From Gadus chalcogrammus (Eukaryota > Chordata > Actinopteri > Gadiformes > Gadidae): DNA of 64,000 nt. The translations under genes and the position numbers were made by a program. The notes beneath the pieces were generated by a model. It saw only the letters and a list, made by a program, of their open reading frames with translations, did no database searches and had not been told where the DNA came from. Shown here in pieces: positions 57,500-64,000 of this stretch (the first letter of the stretch is position 1; each line of letters starts with the position of its first letter). The DNA lies in NCBI RefSeq assembly GCF_026213295.1, contig NC_079415.1:33943030-34007029 (forward strand), in the 5' to 3' direction.

Positions 57500-59360
57500 T
57501 CCCAGGTACTTTTGCATACAATGCATAAGATGATCCTTTTTGCTTATTTTTTAATGCTTGATAAAAAACATTGAATGGATTTTTCAAATTCAAAACCGTT
57601 TGCCCACTACAGCCAATCAAATTTGACCGCCAAGTCGCCAAACAGGAAGTAAGCCGATATCTCAGCAGCCTTTTGACATATCATAACCAACCTTGGTACA
57701 TAGACCCAGGGCCGTTGCTACAATTCCTGGGCCCCTAGACAAGATTTACTGATGGGCCCCCCTGCGCTGAATTGTTGACGGGGACGGGGGGGGGGTGGAA
57801 GGAGCACGTTGTTGACCGGGGAAAGCAATTGTTGACGGGGGGGGGGGGGGGGGGGGGGAGGGGGGTGTACTATGGAAGTACTATGGGCTGGTGATATAAT
57901 AATAATTTAGAATAAAAAAATTTTTTTTTTGTGGGCCCCCCCTGGGCTGTGGGCCCCCTGTATCGTCATCACCTTTCACCCCTTATCGACGGCCCTGCAT
58001 AGACCCATGACACCATCATGGGGACACCCAATTAATCTGGTGACCTTTGACCTCTAGGGGGGACTGTCATTAATGTAGATGTGTTTTAACTCCTCTCTCT
58101 TCCCATGAGTATTTTTCAAACTTATTTTCAATGTCTGATGATACTGTCAGACCTCCCCATATAGCTTATAAATTAGTTCTCATGGCCTCATCAGAACTTG
58201 GCCACCATGTTGAAAGTTGCCAAATCAGTTGTACATTTCCACAGGCCACAAATGATGTCCAATCTTCATGGAACTTGGCATATATGATCTTCAGACCAAG
58301 CTGAACAAATGTCTCAAACAGCTTTCTCAAATTCAAAACCGTTTGGCCGTGACAGCCAATCAAACTTGATGGCAAAGCAGCCCAACAGGAAGTAAGCCTG
58401 TTCTCAGCACATCTAACATATCATAGCCAAACTTGGTACATAGAGACTCATGACATCATTCTGGGGACATCCAAACTATTTGGTGACCTTTGACCTCAGG
58501 GGAACGTCAAACAGGAAGTGAGCTAATATCTCTGCAAGGCCTTCATGCATCCAAACCAAACTTGGCTCATAGTCTTATGACCCTATCCTGATGATGCCCA
58601 AATAATTTGGTGTGATTTGAATTTTAGGGGTGCGTTGTTAGTCTATTCCAGCCCTTAGAAAGCAACTTCAATGTATTTTCATTGTGATACCCATTTGCCA
58701 ATAACTTTCATTGTCAGTAAAATCTAATCATATGTATTTTTTCATTGTCATATATCATATACCGTGTTACATAAAACTGATAACATATCAATCATATTCA
58801 ATCATGTAAATCCGACATGCAGCATACAAACAGAACACTACTTCATTTATTTCAAAGTTAGTTGCGCTGAACAGCGCTCATTAATGGGTAGACACTGCAC
58901 CCGTGTGGCACGTTTTCCGGACGTCTTCCAGCAAACTGTCCTTGAATTTGCACCTACCCATTGTCGCAGATTAGCCGGCAAGCACAAAGATAATCGTTTA
59001 TATATGCAGCTATCAAGAAAGAAGCCTCTCTACATGTCCTTCCTGAAAAGCAAAAGAAAAAGAAAAAAATAAATAGTCCTGCCCCGACAAATTTAAGACC
59101 TTGAGTTACAGTATTTAAGACTAGCATGTGACATTTGTACCGAGTTTAAAACTTTAAGGCCTTAAATTTAGAAACAAGAATTTGAGACTTCTTAAGACTT
59201 TTTAAGGATGCGCGGACACCCTGTATGATTAATGGGAATAAAGGGCGCCACTAGAGGGCGCCCCCAACACATTTGTCACCCGCCTCGGCAATCTCCGAGT
59301 TCGCTTATAGCAACCGGCGGCCCTGGCTGCAGCTGGCGTTGCATTGCAGACACGCAGGGC
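57341..59360. other. Repeat-rich spacer between units I and II
   Basis: A TG microsatellite (57436-57498), a dispersed repeat with imperfect copies of AACAGGAAGTAAGCC..CAAACTTGGTACATAG, a nested MITE (57707-57997) and, at 59080-59330, MITE ends. No host gene is visible. Confidence 0.5.
57707..57997. mobile_element. hAT-type MITE with 8-bp TSD and poly-G core
   Basis: Termini CAGGGCCG and CGGCCCTG. Duplication CATAGACC at 57699-57706 and 57998-58005. It contains a G-run near 57835-57865 with TTGTTGACGGGG repeats. Confidence 0.85.
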
Positions 59361-59515
59361 TTATAAACAGGGGTGAGTCCTCGTGTGGATCTTCAGGCTG
59401 GAGCGCTTTGTGAAGCTCTTCTTGCATTGGTCACAGCTGTAGGGCTTCTCGCCGGTGTTGAGTCTTCATGTGGAGCTGCAGGTAGCCTTTCCGTCCGAAG
59501 CTCTTCTTGCATTGG
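59361..59515 (-). pseudogene. Out-of-frame fingers at the end of unit I array
   Basis: Two more C2H2 finger units in other frames, each preceded by the same extra A (ACTCAACACCGG), ending THPCL and a stop. Confidence 0.6.
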
Positions 59516-60417
59516 TCACACCTGTAGGGCTTCTCGCCGGTGTTGAGTCTTCATGTGGAGCTGCAGGTAGCCTTTCCGTCCGAAGCTCTTCTTGCATTGG
59601 TCACACCTGTAGGGCTTCTCGCCGGTGTGAGTCTTCATGTGGGTCTTCAGGTTGGAGCACCCTGTGAAGCACATTGTGCATTGGTCACACCTGTAGGGCT
59701 TCTCGCCGGTGTGAGTCTTGATGTGATGCCTCAGGGTGCTTTTCAGTCCAAAGCTCTTCTTGCATTGGTCACACCTGTAAGGCTTCTCGCCGGTGTGAGT
59801 CCTTATGTGGCTCTTCAAGTTGGAGCCATCTGTGAAGCACTTCACGCATTGGTCACACTTGTAGGGCTTCTCGCCGGTGTGAGTCCTTATGTGGTTCTTC
59901 AAGCTGGCGCGCTCTGCGAAGCGCTTCACGCAGTGGTCACACTTGTAGGGCTTCTCGCCGGTGTGAGTCCTGATGTGCACCTTCAGGTGGCCTTTCCGTC
60001 CAAAGCTCTTCTTGCATTGGTCGCACCTGTAGGGCTTCTCCCCGGTGTGAGTACTCATGTGGACGATCATATCGGCATCGTTTGGTAAAACCTTGCCACC
60101 CAAGACACATGGCCGGCCCTTGCGGCCGCCCTGATGCCCAGTCAGCTCCTCAAGATGGACCAGCCGCACGCTGCAGTTCAGGCTCTTGGCCACGCTGTGG
60201 TCAGCGGACAGCGAGCTCAAGGCCTCCGGTTCCGACGCAGCAAAGAGGGTGTCATGGCCGTCCACCGCCAGTGGGCCCTCTCCTTTTCCATAGACGCTCA
60301 GGATCCGCAGCTCCCCGTTGTGACTGGCCATGTGGGAGGAGCCAGGGGCGTCCACACGCAGACTCTCTGAGGTGGCGCCGCGCTGCGTGCTGCAGCCTCC
60401 AATGTCTTGGGCGTCTT
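59516..60417 (-). CDS. Exon B: C2H2 array, 6 fingers then frameshift (unit I)
   Basis: Phase-1 start EDAQDIGGCSTQRGATSES with the B head, then five complete C2H2 fingers and a sixth ending KTQH, all with TGEKPY linkers, e.g. CKKSFGRKGHLKVH and CVKCFTDGSNLKSH. A one-base insertion after the sixth shifts into QHRREALQV and a stop. This array differs from the others: fingers carry a CKKSF or CVKCF type and IRTH/KTH linkers. The L exon at 61200-61263 feeds it in phase. Confidence 0.78.
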
Positions 60418-60506
60418 CTTCAGAGAGGAAAACGAATGCAGAAAGTAATTGTTATGATACATAACATAGATAGTTACATACTTGCATAGATGCAATGTGT
60501 ATTAGT

Positions 60507-61190
60507 CAGTGCCTCCAGGATTTCGCGGGCCTTTTTTGAGATTGTTGCGGCCTAAAACGCTGATGTTGCGTGAGCTTTTCCAAAAAGTTGCGATAAGAGA
60601 TTCGATTTTCCTGATGTTATTACCTGATGATTAGTTATTACTGAAAAAAACATTAATTAAAAGAACAAAAACACTGAGAAATGGTCCTATGAATAATTGA
60701 TTCTTGATTCTTTCCGCGTTGGCAGTTGACTAGGATGCAACAGCCCGCGTCGTAGTGATCTGCCTCGTCGTCTGACGGCCTGCCTGCAGTTCTGCAGTTC
60801 TGTAGTTATGTTTTTGCGGTGGCAAAATGCTTATCAATTGAAGATTTATGCTTATGTTCAACCACAATATTGCATGCAGTGCAAGAAATATCCCGTTATT
60901 CATGTAGAATAACAGGATACTGCTTTTCGCGATCTACCGCAGTTATTTCATCGGCGAGTGTGAAACGTTGGACGTGCACATGCTGCATGAATGCTTGAAT
61001 CCCTTGAACTTAGTAAACACGGAAGTAAAGCGGAAGGTAGTTTGTCGACGTCAGTTCAAGACGACGCCAATGATTTGCGGGAAAGTTGCGGTGGTTAGTT
61101 AATATTGCGACACCGGCCTGAATTTGCGGAGATTGGTTGATGTTGCGTTGAAGTTCCAAATCACAACATTGCGAAATCCTGGAGGGTCTG
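60507..61190. mobile_element. MITE beside the L splice donor
   Basis: Termini CAGTGCCTCCAGGATTTCGC and (inverted) CAGACCCTCCAGGATTTCGC. Flanks show ATTAGT and ATTACT, a possible duplication. It lies in the L-B intron, ending 3 nt from the GTTAGT donor. Confidence 0.75.
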
Positions 61191-61199
61191 ATTACTAAC

Positions 61200-61263
61200 C
61201 TCCAGCGGGCATGCCTCCACCAATATCCACTTCAACCTTGATTGAAATGGTGTCTGGGATCTG
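61200..61263 (-). CDS. Linker exon L (unit I)
   Basis: 64 nt, phase 0 to 1, donor GTTAGT: QIPDTISIKVEVDIGGGMPA. It joins in frame to exon B at 60417. Confidence 0.6.
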
Positions 61264-61370
61264 CTGCTTTCCACATAAAGAAGGAAACACACACAAGACA
61301 TATTCTTTAATTTTCACCGAACAGTTGTTAATCCCCACTTACGACGCATTGAATCATAGAGGAGTGTGCT

Positions 61371-61729
61371 TTATAAGGGTGTGTGCTGGAGTTGTAACAG
61401 AGGAAGCCTCTCGTTTGGATGGTGAATAAGAAGATGATTTCCAACCTGCACACTCAGCTCCTCGTGGCAGACCAGCCGCTCGCCGCGCTCCAGGCTCTTG
61501 GCCGCGCTGTGGTCCGCAGACAGCGAGTTCTGGGCCTCCACTTCTGACGCGGTGAAGAGGGTGTCATGGCCGTCCCCCGCCAGTGGGCCCTCCCCTTTTC
61601 CGTGGACGCTCAGGATCTTCAGCTCCCTGCTGTGACTGGACATGTGGGAGGAGCCAGGGGCGTCCACACCCAGAATCTCTGAGGTGGAGTTGCGCTCAGT
61701 GCTACGGTCTCCAAAGGCATCGCAGTATT
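61371..61729 (-). CDS. Exon A (unit I)
   Basis: Phase-1 start EYCDAFGDRSTERNSTSEIL. The A half is intact (SLERGERLVCHEELSVQVGN) to LPLLQLQHTPL and a TAA at 61371. A GTAAGT donor lies further on (61337-61342). The CQTD exon at 62589-62721 feeds it in phase. Confidence 0.6.
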
Positions 61730-61744
61730 CTGCAGGGGGAGGAA

Positions 61745-62588
61745 AAAAAAGACAGAAAGCACTGTTTCCCCTAGATTTCTTTGTAGCAGTGGTGCTGTGA
61801 GTTGTTAACCTAGCAACACTAGGGGGGTCCGCGGGCATGTTTTTTTGAGTCATACTGTATCTTCTGAACATATATTAACCTCTATGCAAACAGATAGATG
61901 ATGTGTGTGGATGTCAGCATATTCTCATGTTTTCTAGGTCACAACTGTGCCTTTTGAACATATATTATCTCTATGCAAACAGAGACGCTGTACATGTGTG
62001 AATGTCAGCATTGTCTACAGAACCCACTCACTGGCGCCACATCACACCTAACATATAGGGGAAAGGTGATCAGCTATCTTCCACCATTAAAGTATCTATA
62101 TGATATGTAGTAGGCCTAATAATAATCATAGTTTAACATTAAATGTAAGGTTAATTTCCACCATACCAGGTGAAGGAAACTCAACGAACACCAGCGCAAA
62201 ATGATCTGAGCACAACATGACATGCGAGACAAGCACAATTACTCTATTTCGACAATAAGAATCGACAAAGTGTCCTTCCTTTTAAGCTGATCAGCCAACA
62301 TTCATACATTATGAATTCAGTGATGTTTGAGAATGATAAACCGGCTCATGTGGAATCTGTCTTGAAACCCTTCTGGGCTCTTGACTGATTCCATCTTTGA
62401 AATGCAACTCCCAAGTTTGACTCGTGTTTTACACGGTCTGGGTCTGGTCTTGGGTTCAAAAGGGTGGGTTCTTTTCAAAAGAGGACAAGGCTTTGTGACG
62501 CAGGTAATATCTAGCATCAGCCTAGAATCTATGCTGCCTAGAATCTACTACATCAAAAGTAAATGTATTGAAGTTTGAAAGTACATAC
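61745..62588 (-). other. Intron between CQTD and A (unit I)
   Basis: Contains a short direct repeat (CTTxTGAACATATATTAxCTCTATGCAAACAGA twice, 61860-61985) and the conserved intron blocks (CATCTTTGAAATGCAACTCC). Nothing coding. Confidence 0.45.
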
Positions 62589-62721
62589 CTTCACTTTTAA
62601 AGTGGGACTGCAAAGTCTTTAAGGATAGCTGTGTGCCTACAGTAGGCGTTTCCAGGTGGTCTGTCTGGCAGGCAACATCCCTTGAGAGAAGCTGCTGAAT
62701 GGAAGCACTTGATGAGCTGGC
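62589..62721 (-). CDS. CQTD-motif exon (unit I)
   Basis: 133 nt, phase 0 to 1, donor GTATGT. It starts ASSSASIQQLLSRDVACQTD and contains VGTQLSLKTLQSHFKSE. It joins the THAP exon at 63526 and exon A at 61729 without a frame break. Confidence 0.65.
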
Positions 62722-63525
62722 CTGTGCAGTGACAAGGTCAAATTAGTACTCAATTTATTACCTTGTATATGGTACAATTTGTAAGAAGATATATGATAAG
62801 CATGTTTAGTGAATTACATTAGCCTAATACTTAAATTAGATCTATGTAATGATCAAATTATATTACATCATTTAATTGATTACATATTTTTTAGTTCTTC
62901 TTAAAAGTTAATTTAATCTCTATACAATTACATCAAGCTCTGCAAAAATCTGCTAATAAACCATTCATTTGAATCAAGTGTGAGGGGGAAATATGAGTGG
63001 GGCTATGTATTTAGGAAGAGTTAACAAACCATCATTATCTCTTCATCGGTCAAACGCTAGAACTACTGCGGTCACGTAACTGGTACAACATTTACATTTA
63101 CATTTAGGGCATTTAGCAGACGCTTTTATCCAGCAGACGCTTTTGTACAATACTGTTGTATTTGTTTGTAGTAGTAGGGTGAGAAGACATTCTTAAAGAT
63201 TAGGGGCATTCCCTCTGTGCACAAGCAGTAGAGATCAGTGCCTGTACCCCCTTTGTTGAATTGGGCCCATTCTCGTGTGATCCCCCTGGTTTGCAGAGGT
63301 GCACGCTCAGTCAGAACGGTGATCTAAATAACAAAGAAGTGGACAACACTCGGGATACATTGTGTGCGTTCATACACATACCTGATGCTACCTAACCGAC
63401 CCATTATCGACAGTAACTTGGCTGTTGGCTGTAGAGCCAATGCTACAGCAACATTATAAGGATAACAAGGTAACCATACAGTAAAGCAACACAATGAAAT
63501 AGCGTTAATTTAATAATTTACTTAC
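62722..63525 (-). other. Intron 1 of unit I
   Basis: Conserved post-THAP intron with a small insertion (63088-63140) that holds GACGCTTTTATCCAGC-like repeated sequence. Nothing coding. Confidence 0.45.
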
Positions 63526-63798
63526 TTGTCTGCGGTTTGTAGCTGAGCCGAGGAGAGTTGGTACTGATCTAGAATCAATTCTCAGACGTTGAGCAAGTCC
63601 AGTTCTGTATTGGCCCAAGTTGAGGAAGCAGTCTTCGGTGAAATGTTTGGCGCAGACTCGCGCAGCATTTCCAGAGAAAATAAAATCAACCCACTGGTTC
63701 TTTAGAGGCTCGGATGAAGGAACTAAAAATATACTTTTGTGCTCATTCGTACATCCAAACACTGAGCAACTGCCCTCCTTCGCTCGTTTGCGAGCCAT
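63526..63798 (-). CDS. THAP-domain exon, intact (unit I)
   Basis: MARKRAKEGSCSVFGCTNEH begins the 91-residue exon, 273 nt, with a GTAAGT donor in phase 0. Zinc ligands Cys11, Cys16, Cys49 and His52; Trp36 and Pro27 are present; FSGNAARVCAKHF differs from the PP of unit II. An upstream in-frame Met (63888) exists, but conservation with the other units starts at 63798. Probable DNA-binding domain. Confidence 0.8.
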
Positions 63799-64000
63799 GA
63801 TGAGTTCTCTCCAGGAAATAACTGTGTGTTCAAAACGCCTCGGAAACAAATATTCCGTGGAGCTTCTTTTGTTAAAGCATTGCCGCATTCAAATCAGCTC
63901 CGAGTTTCGGAAGAGTGTTCAAAGCACTTTCCTTCGAGCTTAATGTCCGACTCCGAACCTCCCGGGAACTCCGACCGTTTTGAATGCAAGACAGGAAATG
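63799..64000. other. Upstream edge of unit I
   Basis: Sequence diverges from the GC-box segment of other units right after the THAP start. It ends with TCCGAGTTTCGG and an unidentified repeat-like end. No gene is visible. Confidence 0.3.

Overview
The window looks like teleost fish nuclear DNA. It is AT-rich, full of transposons (PIF/Harbinger, hAT-type MITEs, L1 and L2 LINEs, CA/TG microsatellites), and the host genes are spliced with GT/AG introns, some under 100 bp. I cannot name the species.

Almost all host coding sequence lies on the minus strand. It is a decayed tandem cluster of one gene family, read from high to low coordinates. Five exon types recur: (1) a THAP-domain first exon of 273 nt; (2) a 133-nt exon with a CQTD...VGTQLSLKTLQ motif; (3) a 64-nt linker exon (L) that usually begins QTPDTISIKVEEDI; (4) a long exon A with no recognised domain; (5) a long exon B that shares its first ~75 residues with A and then encodes a C2H2 zinc-finger array. 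The visible phases are THAP ->0, CQTD 0->1, L 0->1, A 1-> and B 1->. CQTD and L are therefore interchangeable in frame, and so are A and B.

Units from right to left: I (63.8-59.4 kb), II (57.2-52.3 kb), III (49.9-32.2 kb, with three A-L-B modules, two extra A-L pairs and transposon insertions), IV (25.2-18.7 kb), V (14.4-7.1 kb), VI (3.3-0.8 kb, truncated). THAP exons are intact only in units I and II. The finger arrays hold 5 to 25 complete C2H2 fingers. The longest (34.76-32.16 kb) was built by repeated 462-bp amplification.

Between the units lie a Harbinger composite (25.5-30.36 kb), two copies of a second Harbinger family (4.68-6.77 and 37.70-40.79 kb), an L1 (14.9-18.6 kb), L2 fragments, a RecQ-helicase fragment and many MITEs. 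A 1.3-kb element (36.37-37.67 kb) has long terminal inverted repeats, a 6-bp target duplication and about 29 GATATC palindromes. I could not classify it. Together the exons suggest a family of putative DNA-binding proteins that may combine a THAP finger with C2H2 fingers by splicing; that is an inference until transcripts are seen.
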